Below are positions 1 to 6,832 of a stretch of 64,000 bases of DNA, piece after piece. Source of the stretch: Sinobaca qinghaiensis (GTDB lineage: Bacteria; Bacillota; Bacilli; Bacillales; Marinococcaceae); contig NZ_RAPK01000008.1 in NCBI RefSeq assembly GCF_003610495.1, positions 357,296 to 421,295 on the forward strand, given 5' to 3'. Position numbers and translations under genes: made by a program. Within the stretch, counting starts at the first letter, position 1. The number at the start of each line of letters is the position of its first letter. The notes under the pieces were generated by a model. That model was given only the letters and a program-made list of their open reading frames with translations, searched no databases and was not told where the DNA came from.

Positions 1-1
1 A

Positions 2-325
2 ATTACGAATGTTACCGTTGAAAAGCGCAAGCTGCGGATAGATGGTACAGTCACAAAAATGCATATCCCCATTCATTTCAACGTTCAGCTTCGTCCTGCT
101 TATACCATTGACCGCTCCATCTTTTTTAAGATCAAAAAGATCCGTCCCATTAATGGAAAATGGCTGCGAAAAAAGATCTTTCATCAGCCTCCAATGATGA
201 CAATGAAAGGTAAAGTCGTCGGCTTTCACCTCGATTCCGTGAAACAGCTGCAGTATATTCCGGTCGGCCAGTTTGACTCCTACTATTTTGAGAACCGGAA
301 AGTCCACATAAAACTAAAACTTTAA
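2..325 (+). CDS. Unknown small protein, 5' end outside the window (paralog of the 1467-1916 gene)
   Basis: The reading frame is open from base 2, so the gene starts upstream of the window. The visible C-terminal part (about 107 residues) aligns along its whole length with the protein at 1467-1916: both have DGT-TKM, then a basic KKIF-PP segment, then GFH, KQ-Q and IPVG in the same order. No known domain is recognised. It is a small, soluble-looking, basic protein with alternating hydrophobic residues suggesting beta strands. The two copies flank a serine-hydrolase-like gene on the other strand. Reality of the gene is well supported by the paralog; the function is unknown. Confidence 0.75.
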   Translation: MTNVTVEKRKLRIDGTVTKMHIPIHFNVQLRPAYTIDRSIFFKIKKIRPINGKWLRKKIFHQPPMMTMKGKVVGFHLDSVKQLQYIPVGQFDSYYFENRKVHIKLKL

Positions 326-332
326 TACACAA

Positions 333-358
333 AAAAGCAGCCGCTCCGGCTGCTTTTC
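333..358. terminator. Bidirectional rho-independent terminator
   Basis: GC-rich stem GCAGCCG (337-343) with CGGCTGC (347-353), three-base loop, A-run before and T-run after. It serves the + strand gene ending at 325 and the - strand gene ending at 367. Confidence 0.85.
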
Positions 359-366
359 TTTTACTA

Positions 367-1383
367 TTACTTTATAAAAATCTCTTCAATTTTCCTGACC
401 ATTTCGTGAGCTCCGTCTTCTTTATTGGAACATACCGCCACAGCAAGGTTCTGATCCGGTCTGTAGAAGGATCGGAAGTTAGCTCCTGGATCGTAGCCCA
501 TTAAAATGTATTTCACTACTTCCTCTCCTTCCCTTTCCATATAACCGGCATATCCGTAGGAAATAGATTCTGATAGGGATACATGCGGCTCTAAAAAGAT
601 CGTTGTCATTTCCTTCGACAGCAGTTTACAGCTCATCAGCGCTTCCCAGAAAAGTACCATGTCAGCAGCCGTTGTATAAGCTCCGCGGTCGGGGCCGCCT
701 TTAATCGGAATGGCATAGTGGTTGGTTTTGGATTCTCCTTCTTTTGTTTCTATGTAGCCGACTGCCGTTCTCTCCGGAAGCTGGTCCAATTTGAAATAAC
801 CAGAATCTTTCATCCCGGCTTTTTCAAACACATGCTGCTCTATATACTCACTGAAATCCATGCCGGTAACCTGCTCTATAATCAATCCCAATACAATATA
901 TCCTGCGTGGTTTGCATGAAACATGGCTTCCACCGGTGATACCATTTTCTTCTGCTGAAACAATGATAGATAATCGCTCGTTTTTTTCATCCGGTACATC
1001 GGTTTCTGGATCCATAGATCTTCATATGCCCTCATTGTTTCGTCTTCAAAATAATCAGGAATGCCCGACGTATGAAGCAGCAGGTGTTTTATAGTAATAT
1101 CTTCATCAAAATAAGGGAATGTAATATCCAGACAGTCCTTTAACAATGTATCGAAATCCAGCTTTTCTTCCTCTATCAGCCGGCACACCGCCACCGCTGT
1201 GAAAATCTGGCTGCCGGACGCCATGTTAAATCTTGTAGTTATCTGGTTTTCCCATTTTTCGGGTAGATTTGCAAAACCGCTGCTGCCGCTCCCCTGCTTC
1301 TCTTTACCCCTCGCGGAGAATGTGCCGGAAAAGCCTATTTCTTTTTGCAGTGCCTGAATTTGTTCTATTTCCTTATTATTCAT
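367..1383 (-). CDS. Beta-lactamase-fold serine hydrolase-like protein with altered active site
   Basis: The protein (338 aa) has the overall pattern of the class C beta-lactamase / PBP4* family (Pfam Beta-lactamase). There is no signal peptide, so it should be cytoplasmic. The three active-site motifs are all altered. Where SxxK is expected, residues 56-59 read S-G-S-Q, so the general-base lysine is a glutamine. Where YxN is expected, residues 156-158 read H-A-N. Where the HxG-type motif is expected, residues 296-300 read G-Y-D-P-G. The start follows the purine-rich GAAAGGGGA. It could be a variant esterase or a non-catalytic binding protein. It is flanked by two copies of an unknown small-protein gene. 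Confidence 0.85.
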   Translation of the reverse strand: MNNKEIEQIQALQKEIGFSGTFSARGKEKQGSGSSGFANLPEKWENQITTRFNMASGSQIFTAVAVCRLIEEEKLDFDTLLKDCLDITFPYFDEDITIKHLLLHTSGIPDYFEDETMRAYEDLWIQKPMYRMKKTSDYLSLFQQKKMVSPVEAMFHANHAGYIVLGLIIEQVTGMDFSEYIEQHVFEKAGMKDSGYFKLDQLPERTAVGYIETKEGESKTNHYAIPIKGGPDRGAYTTAADMVLFWEALMSCKLLSKEMTTIFLEPHVSLSESISYGYAGYMEREGEEVVKYILMGYDPGANFRSFYRPDQNLAVAVCSNKEDGAHEMVRKIEEIFIK

Positions 1384-1466
1384 GTTTGTTCTGTCCCCTT
1401 TCTTCTATAGGAAATGTATCACATTTCACTGCACTGCGATAATATTCAATTAAAGGAGAATGCCGT

Positions 1467-1916
1467 ATGGACCGTTTTTTAAATGAGATAAAAAAGAAAG
1501 TCCAGCACTATGCTGAAAATGGTGTTACTATCCCCATCAATGAAACAATGCTTCGCAAGCTTCTTCAAGTAAAAAAGATAGAACAGGTGGAAGTGACACA
1601 TGCAGCTATTCTGGATCAAATGATTCGTATAGATGGGACGTTTACGAAAATGCGTATACCTGTAAAATATTCTATTTATTTGGAGCCGGCCCACACCGAA
1701 GACCGCACGATTTATTTCAGATTAAGGCGGACCGCGCCCCTCGATGCTTCCTGGATTCACAAAAAAATATTTAACCGTCCGCCTTATTTTTCCATCGATG
1801 GGGATCTAATCGGCTTTCACATGGAAGTAATTAAACAGATGCAGCATATTCCGGTAGGAAAGGTAGATACTTTTTATACAGAAAACGGGAAGATTCAAGT
1901 CGTTTTAAAAGCCTGA
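1467..1916 (+). CDS. Unknown small protein, full-length copy
   Basis: 149 aa with a strong ribosome binding site AAAGGAG at 1452-1458. It has no signal peptide and no membrane segment. The N-terminal 50 residues are helical and charged; the rest resembles a beta-rich domain with conserved DGTFTKM, KKIF, GFHMEV and IPVG segments shared with the partial gene at the left edge. I do not recognise the family. It is transcribed away from the serine-hydrolase-like gene and precedes the RsbR-like gene by 91 bases. Confidence 0.85.
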   Translation: MDRFLNEIKKKVQHYAENGVTIPINETMLRKLLQVKKIEQVEVTHAAILDQMIRIDGTFTKMRIPVKYSIYLEPAHTEDRTIYFRLRRTAPLDASWIHKKIFNRPPYFSIDGDLIGFHMEVIKQMQHIPVGKVDTFYTENGKIQVVLKA

Positions 1917-2007
1917 TCTCCTGTTTTTTCAATATTTCTTGTGCTATCTCCCCCCTGCCTCTATACTGTATGAGAACTACATTATCAACAGTGGGGGAAA
2001 GTGAAGG

Positions 2008-2856
2008 ATGGATTACGATAAAGAACAAATAAATAAGTCCCTGCATCAATACTTGTCCGAAAATCTGGATACGATGAAAGATTTATGGAAAGAATCATAT
2101 AAAGAGAACGATGTTACCGTCCCCAATGCCACTATCGCTGAAAAACTGGAAGAAATGAAGGAACACTTCATTACAGAGCTTCTTCATGTATTTAAGGATG
2201 ATGAAACCAGTTTCTATAATCGGTTTCAAACTAAGATCGAGGAAGTCGTCGATGAAAGCCGCGAGATTTGGAAGCCGCTTCTTCTTGTACAGGAAGAGTT
2301 CACCAGATACAGAGAAATTATTCTTGATCATATAGAATACTTTATTACCCAGTATGATAACTCGGTGCCCATCGAACATGTGCTGGAGTGGCAGCGCAAG
2401 GCGCTTCGTGCATTCGATTTTGCCAGCAGTGCTTTTATGCAGCAGGCTCTTCTGCATATGGATGAAGAAATTCAGGATAAAGAAAATATGATCATGGAAC
2501 TGACTGCTCCTGTTATTCTTTTGCAGCCGGGTATCGGCCTCCTGCCGCTCGTCGGAAATATCGATGTGGAGCGGGGCGATGTAATTGTTGAGAACACATT
2601 AAAGCAGTGTGCCCTTAAACAGATGGACCGACTGTATATTGATTTATCAGGAGTACTGCATATCAATGCTTTAGTAGCTGAAAAAATTAAGCAGCTCATT
2701 TCAGCTCTGCAGCTGCTGGGCATCGAAACAACCTTGTCCGGAATGCGCCCTTATATGGCGCAGCAGGCAGTACAGCTTGGCATTTCGTTTAAAGACGTAC
2801 AGGTTGTCTCTGACCTCCCCCAGGCACTGCGGACCAATCAGGTACCTGTGCAGTGA
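2008..2856 (+). CDS. RsbR-type stressosome protein (STAS domain)
   Basis: 282 aa: an N-terminal helical region (about 1-155, the non-haem-globin-like sensor part of RsbR proteins) and a C-terminal STAS domain (about 165-275) with PLVGNID, IDLSG and SGMRPYMAQ. RsbR paralogs build the stressosome with RsbS and RsbT, which controls sigma-B. In RsbR the STAS domain carries phosphorylated threonines; here the segment after IDLSG reads INALV (219-223), where B. subtilis RsbRA as I remember it has a D-T-M-V type segment, while T241/T242/S244 remain near the second site. The start follows GGGGGAAAGTGAAGG. No rsbS or rsbT is nearby, so this is a stand-alone paralog. Confidence 0.85.
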   Translation: MDYDKEQINKSLHQYLSENLDTMKDLWKESYKENDVTVPNATIAEKLEEMKEHFITELLHVFKDDETSFYNRFQTKIEEVVDESREIWKPLLLVQEEFTRYREIILDHIEYFITQYDNSVPIEHVLEWQRKALRAFDFASSAFMQQALLHMDEEIQDKENMIMELTAPVILLQPGIGLLPLVGNIDVERGDVIVENTLKQCALKQMDRLYIDLSGVLHINALVAEKIKQLISALQLLGIETTLSGMRPYMAQQAVQLGISFKDVQVVSDLPQALRTNQVPVQ

Positions 2857-2865
2857 AGGTAAAAG

Positions 2866-2902
2866 AAAAGCCGGAGTCTCCTGAGGGAGGATCCGGCTTT
2901 TT
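2866..2902 (+). terminator. Rho-independent terminator of the RsbR-like gene
   Basis: Stem AAAAGCCGGA (2866-2875) with TCCGGCTTTT (2892-2901) followed by T. It overlaps the last bases of the convergent gene. Confidence 0.85.
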
Positions 2903-3371
2903 AGGATGTCAGTTTATTAATCTCAGCCATAATTTCCTGGGTTTTCACTGTATATATATAAGAAATGATGGCAAGAGACAAGGCATAAAACAAAACAATA
3001 GCCAGATTGATGTACTTTTTTTCAGAAGCTTCTTGCTCATAGCGCCGGTTTGTAAGAAAAGCCAACAACATAGTAATAAGAAAGGTACTTAATGTGAGAA
3101 GCGTATTCTGCTGGCTGCGAATATCTGATTTCAGCATAGCCAGCTCAAGCTCTTTTGTCGTATTACTTCCGGTTGAATAAAAAGTCGTTTCATTCTGCCC
3201 CATCATGCCCTGTTGAATCGAAAGCAATTCTCCATGCTCCTCATAATCAAAAGCTCCAGGGAAGAATGTCCCTTCATAGATGACGAAATAACAAAAAAGA
3301 CCTGCCCCCAGAACGGCAGTTAAATCCACTACTATTCTAAATATGCTCGGTTTTTCAAGTTTATTATTCAT
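2901..3371 (-). CDS. Unknown membrane protein with three predicted helices
   Basis: 156 aa. Hydrophobic segments lie at about 11-33, 89-108 and 120-141, with a polar, probably extracytoplasmic loop of about 55 residues between the first two. No family recognised. Start supported by GAAGGAG six bases upstream. It lies downstream of fbaB but a terminator separates the two, so it is probably its own unit. Confidence 0.8.
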   Translation of the reverse strand: MNNKLEKPSIFRIVVDLTAVLGAGLFCYFVIYEGTFFPGAFDYEEHGELLSIQQGMMGQNETTFYSTGSNTTKELELAMLKSDIRSQQNTLLTLSTFLITMLLAFLTNRRYEQEASEKKYINLAIVLFYALSLAIISYIYTVKTQEIMAEINKLTS

Positions 3372-3390
3372 AGACTGCTCCTTCTATGTA

Positions 3391-3425
3391 AAAAAATAAA
3401 ACGGCACCTGGAAAATCCAGGCGCC
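3391..3425 (-). terminator. Rho-independent terminator of fbaB
   Basis: On the - strand GGCGCCTGG pairs with CCAGGTGCC across a five-base ATTTT loop, followed by a T-rich run. Confidence 0.85.
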
Positions 3426-3434
3426 TTATCTACA

Positions 3435-4484
3435 TTAAGCCAGCGTCACGGATTCATCAGCGTATACGCTCTGCACAGCACGAATGATTTCGGCGCCTTC
3501 CTTCATCGGACGCTGAAACGCTTTTCTTCCCATAATAAGTCCCATGCCGCCGGCCCGTTTGTTAATCACGGCTGTCTTTACCGCCTCTACAAAGTCATTT
3601 TCCGCGGAACCGCCGCCTGAATTAATAAGCCCCGCTCTTCCCATAAAGGAATTCATTACCTGATAACGAGTGAGGTCAATCGGATGATCACTCGTCAGGT
3701 CAGAATATACTTTATCGTGGGTTTTTCCAAAGCCAACTGCTGTATAGCCTCCATTGTTAGTAGGAAGCTTCTGCTTTACAATATCCGCCTGTAAACTTGC
3801 CGATAAATGAATAGCCTGGCTGGATAAATCAGAAGAGGTATGATAATCCGTTCCGTCTTTGTCAAAACCGGGATTGCGGAGGTACGCCCACAAAACAGTA
3901 GCCAGTCCCAGCTCATGGGCCCTTTCGAAGGCTTTCGATACTTCCTGAATCTGCCTCCCGCTTTCCGCAGATCCGAAATAAATCGTAGCACCAACGGCTG
4001 CTGCCCCCATTTTATGAGCCTGATCCACTGATCCGAACATAATCTGGTCGTGCGTATTCGGATACGTTAAAAGCTCGTTATGATTAATTTTTGCGATAAA
4101 TGGTATTTTATGCGCGTAATCACGTGCGATTGAGCCTAATGCACCAATAGTAGACGCTACAGCATTACATCTGCTTTCAATCGCCAGCTTTACGATATTC
4201 TCCGGATCAAAGTAGATCGGGTTTGGAGCAAATGACGCCCCGGCAGAGTGTTCAATGCCCTGGTCCACTGGAAGAATGGATAAATAACCTGTCCCGCCGA
4301 GCTGCCCATGGTCAAATAAACTCTGCAGATTGCGCAGCACCTGCGGAGAACGATCCGTCGATTTGTATACACGATCTACGAAATCAGGTCCCGGTACATA
4401 AAGATCCTCTTTTGAAATTGTTTTGCTCTCATGTCCTAGTAAGTATTCTGCGTCCCGGCCCAGCACTTCTTCTGTTGTTGCCAT
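3435..4484 (-). CDS. fbaB: Fructose-bisphosphate aldolase class I (FbaB/DhnA type)
   Basis: 349 aa, full length for the archaeal/E. coli FbaB-type class I aldolase, which splits fructose 1,6-bisphosphate into DHAP and glyceraldehyde 3-phosphate without a metal. It is a cytoplasmic TIM barrel. The expected Schiff-base lysine is K237 (ADIVKQKLP), and [14 protein letters not shown] and NSGGGS match the family. Start set by GTAAGGAGG eight bases upstream. It is monocistronic, divergent from the CMD-family gene. No phosphotransferase or deoxyribose genes are near, so a role in central glycolysis or gluconeogenesis is most likely. Confidence 0.93.
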   Translation of the reverse strand: MATTEEVLGRDAEYLLGHESKTISKEDLYVPGPDFVDRVYKSTDRSPQVLRNLQSLFDHGQLGGTGYLSILPVDQGIEHSAGASFAPNPIYFDPENIVKLAIESRCNAVASTIGALGSIARDYAHKIPFIAKINHNELLTYPNTHDQIMFGSVDQAHKMGAAAVGATIYFGSAESGRQIQEVSKAFERAHELGLATVLWAYLRNPGFDKDGTDYHTSSDLSSQAIHLSASLQADIVKQKLPTNNGGYTAVGFGKTHDKVYSDLTSDHPIDLTRYQVMNSFMGRAGLINSGGGSAENDFVEAVKTAVINKRAGGMGLIMGRKAFQRPMKEGAEIIRAVQSVYADESVTLA

Positions 4485-4566
4485 TTCACGACCTCCTTAC
4501 TTAATTTGAGCGTTCTTCCATTCTCATTCCCTGATCCATATACTTCATAAACAAATATTTCCACAT

Positions 4567-4590
4567 GTTTAAAAAGGAGGAGAAGGGGAA
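4567..4590 (+). promoter_or_regulatory. Candidate sigma-B promoter of the CMD-family gene
   Basis: GTTTAA at 4567-4572, a 12-base spacer, then GGGGAA at 4585-4590. The known sigma-B consensus is GTTTAA and GGGWAW with 12-15 bases between; only one base of the -10 differs. Short spacing and an A/G-rich context make this tentative. Confidence 0.45.
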
Positions 4591-4623
4591 CTTGCTTAGA
4601 AGATTATAAGGAGGTTTTTTATC

Positions 4624-4977
4624 ATGGCTAAAATAGATGCGAAAGAAATCAGAAAGCAGTACCTTGAAGGCGTGGACAGCTTCAGCGACACATTTCCGGA
4701 CATCGCTTCCCAGTACAATCATTTTACCGGCAGCTGTTTTGCAGATGGTGAACTTTCCGCTGCGCAGAAGCACTTAAGTGCTCTCGCTATCAGTATCAAA
4801 GACGCTGACGACACCTGTATTGTCTATCACATGGATCAATGCATCCATCACGGCTGTACCGAGCAGCAGATTAAAGAAACGCTCGCAGTTGCAGCAGCAT
4901 TCGGCGGTGGCGCAGCAATGAGCAGCGCCGTAACGTCAGGTCTTGAAGCCTATGCCCAGCTAAAAGAAGACAAATAA
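4624..4977 (+). CDS. Carboxymuconolactone decarboxylase (AhpD-like) family protein
   Basis: 117 aa. This is the small all-helical CMD/AhpD fold, often a thiol peroxidase-like antioxidant or a decarboxylase. The usual catalytic zone reads C65-IVY-H69-MDQ-C73-I-H75-H76-G, with two cysteines separated by seven residues rather than the C-x-x-C of AhpD. Start set by ATAAGGAGG. A sigma-B-like promoter lies just upstream, which would fit a stress role. The exact substrate cannot be told from sequence. Confidence 0.85.
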   Translation: MAKIDAKEIRKQYLEGVDSFSDTFPDIASQYNHFTGSCFADGELSAAQKHLSALAISIKDADDTCIVYHMDQCIHHGCTEQQIKETLAVAAAFGGGAAMSSAVTSGLEAYAQLKEDK

Positions 4978-4982
4978 AAAAA

Positions 4983-5012
4983 CGGAATGGAGCTTTCTCC
5001 ATTCCGGCTTTT
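4983..5012. terminator. Bidirectional rho-independent terminator
   Basis: Stem CGGAATGGAG (4983-4992) with CTCCATTCCG (4997-5006), A-run before, T-run after. It lies between convergent genes ending at 4977 and 5029. Confidence 0.8.
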
Positions 5013-5028
5013 ATACATACCTGTTACA

Positions 5029-5493
5029 CTAAACGGCTTCTGCTGCCGTTTGTTTTTTGTCTTTTTTAAATAAGAAATATAACGCGCCCAGCAGCAGGAG
5101 CACTCCGAAAAAACGCTGCAGATCAAATGGTTCCACCGGTGTGTGGAACCAGCCGAAATGATCGACTGCCATACTTGCTGCAAGCTGTCCGACAATCACG
5201 TTAACAACCGCTACGGTAACCCCTATGCGCGGCACCGAGAAAACCATTAGAGATAAATACAAAAATCCGAATACAGCGCATATCAGCTGCCAGACAGGCA
5301 CCTGAAAGACATCAAGTATCGTGCCCCCGCCGAAAAACGGGATAACGATCGTTAGAATCACGGCGCCCGTGAAAAAAGTGAGAAAAGCACTTTCAATTGT
5401 GCCAATTTTACTGCCGAGTGTGCCATTAACGGCCGACTGGAGACTCAGTCCTATACCTGCCATTAATGGAATAAATATTGCTGCTGTAAGCAT
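5029..5493 (-). CDS. DMT-family half-transporter, DUF606/YdcZ type (second of pair)
   Basis: 154 aa with about five hydrophobic helices: FIPLMAGIGLSLQ at the N terminus, then repeated G-rich helices, ending in a short KKDKKQ tail. DUF606 (YdcZ) proteins are small members of the drug/metabolite transporter superfamily that often occur as adjacent pairs and are thought to act together in the membrane. It lies 12 bases after its paralog. The ribosome binding site is ATAGGAGGA. The substrate is unknown; the adjacent ArsR-type regulator hints at a toxic metal or organic cation. Confidence 0.85.
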   Translation of the reverse strand: MLTAAIFIPLMAGIGLSLQSAVNGTLGSKIGTIESAFLTFFTGAVILTIVIPFFGGGTILDVFQVPVWQLICAVFGFLYLSLMVFSVPRIGVTVAVVNVIVGQLAASMAVDHFGWFHTPVEPFDLQRFFGVLLLLGALYFLFKKDKKQTAAEAV

Positions 5494-5505
5494 ACTTTCG
5501 TCCTC

Positions 5506-5934
5506 CTATAAAATTAAAAATAACGATGCAATCAACAATCCACCTGCAATAAGGCGGTTTACGTTAAATCGTGCCTTCGGCGTGCCAAGCCAGCCAAAAT
5601 GGTCTACGATCATACTCATGACGAGCTGGCCGATAATAACAGCTGTAACCGCCGTGCCTACGCCGACAAGGTTAACGCTGATAATAAGAAAAGCCAGGTA
5701 AATCACCCCAAGAACGCCTCCGATTAACTGCCATCTCGGCACTTTTGTTATCTGCTTCACATCACCTTTACCAAAGAAAAGAGCGATAAGAAAAGTAGCC
5801 ATTGCTCCAATAATAAAAATAAAATAAGTGCTTTCCAACTCGCCGATATTTTCTCCCAGAGCTCCTCCTATAGCAGCTTCCAGGCTTAACGACATGCCTG
5901 CTATCAAAGCCAGAACATAAACTATAATTTTCAT
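5506..5934 (-). CDS. DMT-family half-transporter, DUF606/YdcZ type (first of pair)
   Basis: 142 aa, same family as the next gene (shared ALGENIG/TLGSKIG, WQLIGGVLG and MIVDHFGWLGTP-type segments). The start at 5934 is chosen because GAGGAG sits eight bases upstream of that ATG; an upstream in-frame ATG at 5949 overlaps the ribosome binding site itself. It has four to five membrane helices. An ATATC-type palindrome at 5954-5973 lies 20 bases before the start and matches one in front of the upstream arsR, so the pair is probably repressed by that regulator. Confidence 0.87.
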   Translation of the reverse strand: MKIIVYVLALIAGMSLSLEAAIGGALGENIGELESTYFIFIIGAMATFLIALFFGKGDVKQITKVPRWQLIGGVLGVIYLAFLIISVNLVGVGTAVTAVIIGQLVMSMIVDHFGWLGTPKARFNVNRLIAGGLLIASLFLIL

Positions 5935-5953
5935 GTTTCCACTCCTCATCTAA

Positions 5954-5973
5954 ATATCTAGAATAATCGATAT
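5954..5973. promoter_or_regulatory. Candidate ArsR operator before the YdcZ pair
   Basis: A 20-base imperfect palindrome with outer arms ATATC and GATAT. The same arm pattern occurs in the arsR promoter at 6332-6351. It lies in the 71-base gap between arsR and the first transporter gene. On the - strand, TTGCTG and TAGATA with a 17-base spacer could form a promoter across it. Confidence 0.6.
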
Positions 5974-6005
5974 AAAACAGCAAAGAAAAAAACAGAAATC
6001 CGGAA

Positions 6006-6320
6006 TCAGATCTCTGTTTCGAGAAATGAAGCAAGCTCTTTAATCGTTTTTTCGTTTCGGCGGTAGTACGTCCACTGGCCGTAGCGAACTGATTCCAAAA
6101 GCCCTGCTTTCTGCATCATATTCAAATAGTGGGATACGGTGGATTGGGAAGCATTTACTTTTTCCTGAATGTCTCCAACACACACCCCGCCTTCCAGACT
6201 TACCTCTTTCGGAAGATGAGCCTGCTGCTCTGGAAAATGCTTTTCCGGCTCCTTCAGCCACATAAGAATATTTAATCTTGTCTCGTTTGACAATGCTTTA
6301 AAAAGATCGATGTTATTCAT
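6006..6320 (-). CDS. ArsR-family transcriptional repressor
   Basis: 104 aa from the preferred ATG at 6320. Winged-helix ArsR/SmtB protein: FKALSNETRLNILMWL, then GVCVGDIQEKVNASQSTVSHYLNMMQKAGLL (recognition helix) and the wing RYGQWTYYRR. Only a single cysteine lies in the CVGD position, so a metal-thiolate site is not obvious. An in-frame ATG at 6371 exists but has no ribosome binding site, and it would place the promoter elements 6327-6356 inside the gene. With the 6320 start the predicted transcription start coincides with the ATG, so the message may be leaderless. It probably represses itself and the downstream YdcZ pair. Confidence 0.85.
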   Translation of the reverse strand: MNNIDLFKALSNETRLNILMWLKEPEKHFPEQQAHLPKEVSLEGGVCVGDIQEKVNASQSTVSHYLNMMQKAGLLESVRYGQWTYYRRNEKTIKELASFLETEI

Positions 6321-6326
6321 TTGCCC

Positions 6327-6356
6327 ATTGTATATCGCACATATTCGATATGTCAA
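6327..6356 (-). promoter_or_regulatory. Promoter of arsR with embedded operator
   Basis: On the - strand TTGACA (6356-6351), an 18-base spacer and TACAAT (6332-6327). The palindrome ATATCG...CGATAT at 6332-6351 fills the spacer, the usual layout for ArsR autoregulation. The -10 ends seven bases before the ATG at 6320. Confidence 0.7.
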
Positions 6357-6374
6357 CTTTTCTATTTCCATTAA

Positions 6375-6400
6375 GGTTAAGAGCCCATCATTTAGGGTAA
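6375..6400 (+). promoter_or_regulatory. Sigma-B-type promoter of the YflT-like gene
   Basis: GGTTAA (6375-6380), 14-base spacer, GGGTAA (6395-6400). The sigma-B consensus is GTTTAA-N12-15-GGGWAW; one -35 base differs and the -10 fits fully. It lies 52 bases before a gene of a known general-stress family, which strengthens the call. Confidence 0.7.
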
Positions 6401-6451
6401 AGATTTATAATATCCGTAAGAACCAGCTGTATATTTAAAGGAGGAAAGACA

Positions 6452-6793
6452 TTGGATCCCAAGTTTAAGCTTTTTCACAACGATGAATCATTAGGAAAGT
6501 CGATTGGCAAGCTGACGAAAGCAGGTGTCAGCGGTGAGGACTTATACGTTATTTCCTTTGACCGCAGACGCACCCGCCGCAACAAGAAAAATACAGATGC
6601 CAAGAAAATCGGCAGAAAAGAAATGGGTGTCGGTACGGTACTCAAAAATATTTTCCGGGGCCGCCAGACAAAAGTTGAAGTAAAGCTGAAAAGAATCGGC
6701 TTTGATGCTGAAAAAGCCGAAAAACTCCGCGTAGAGCTGGAAAAAGGAAAAATTCTACTTATCGTTACCAATCAGGAAAAAGTTAGATTTTAA
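6452..6793 (+). CDS. General stress protein, YflT/GsiB-associated family (Pfam YflT)
   Basis: 113 aa, TTG start at 6452 with AAAGGAGG ten bases before. It resembles the YflT heat-induced stress domain: an N-terminal GKSIGKLTKAGVSGEDLYVISFD segment, a basic stretch RRRTRRNKKN (about 33-42), and a C-terminal KVEVKLKRIGFDAEKAEKL domain. The role of the family is unknown beyond induction by stress. The upstream sigma-B-type promoter agrees with that. It is monocistronic, with a strong terminator directly after. Confidence 0.8.
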   Translation: MDPKFKLFHNDESLGKSIGKLTKAGVSGEDLYVISFDRRRTRRNKKNTDAKKIGRKEMGVGTVLKNIFRGRQTKVEVKLKRIGFDAEKAEKLRVELEKGKILLIVTNQEKVRF

Positions 6794-6800
6794 CATAAGA

Positions 6801-6831
6801 AACGTCCGGGAGGCTTCCCGGACGTTTTTTT
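6801..6831. terminator. Bidirectional rho-independent terminator
   Basis: AACGTCCGGG pairs with CCCGGACGTT across a six-base loop, followed by a T-run; between convergent genes. Confidence 0.9.
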
Positions 6832-6832
6832 A

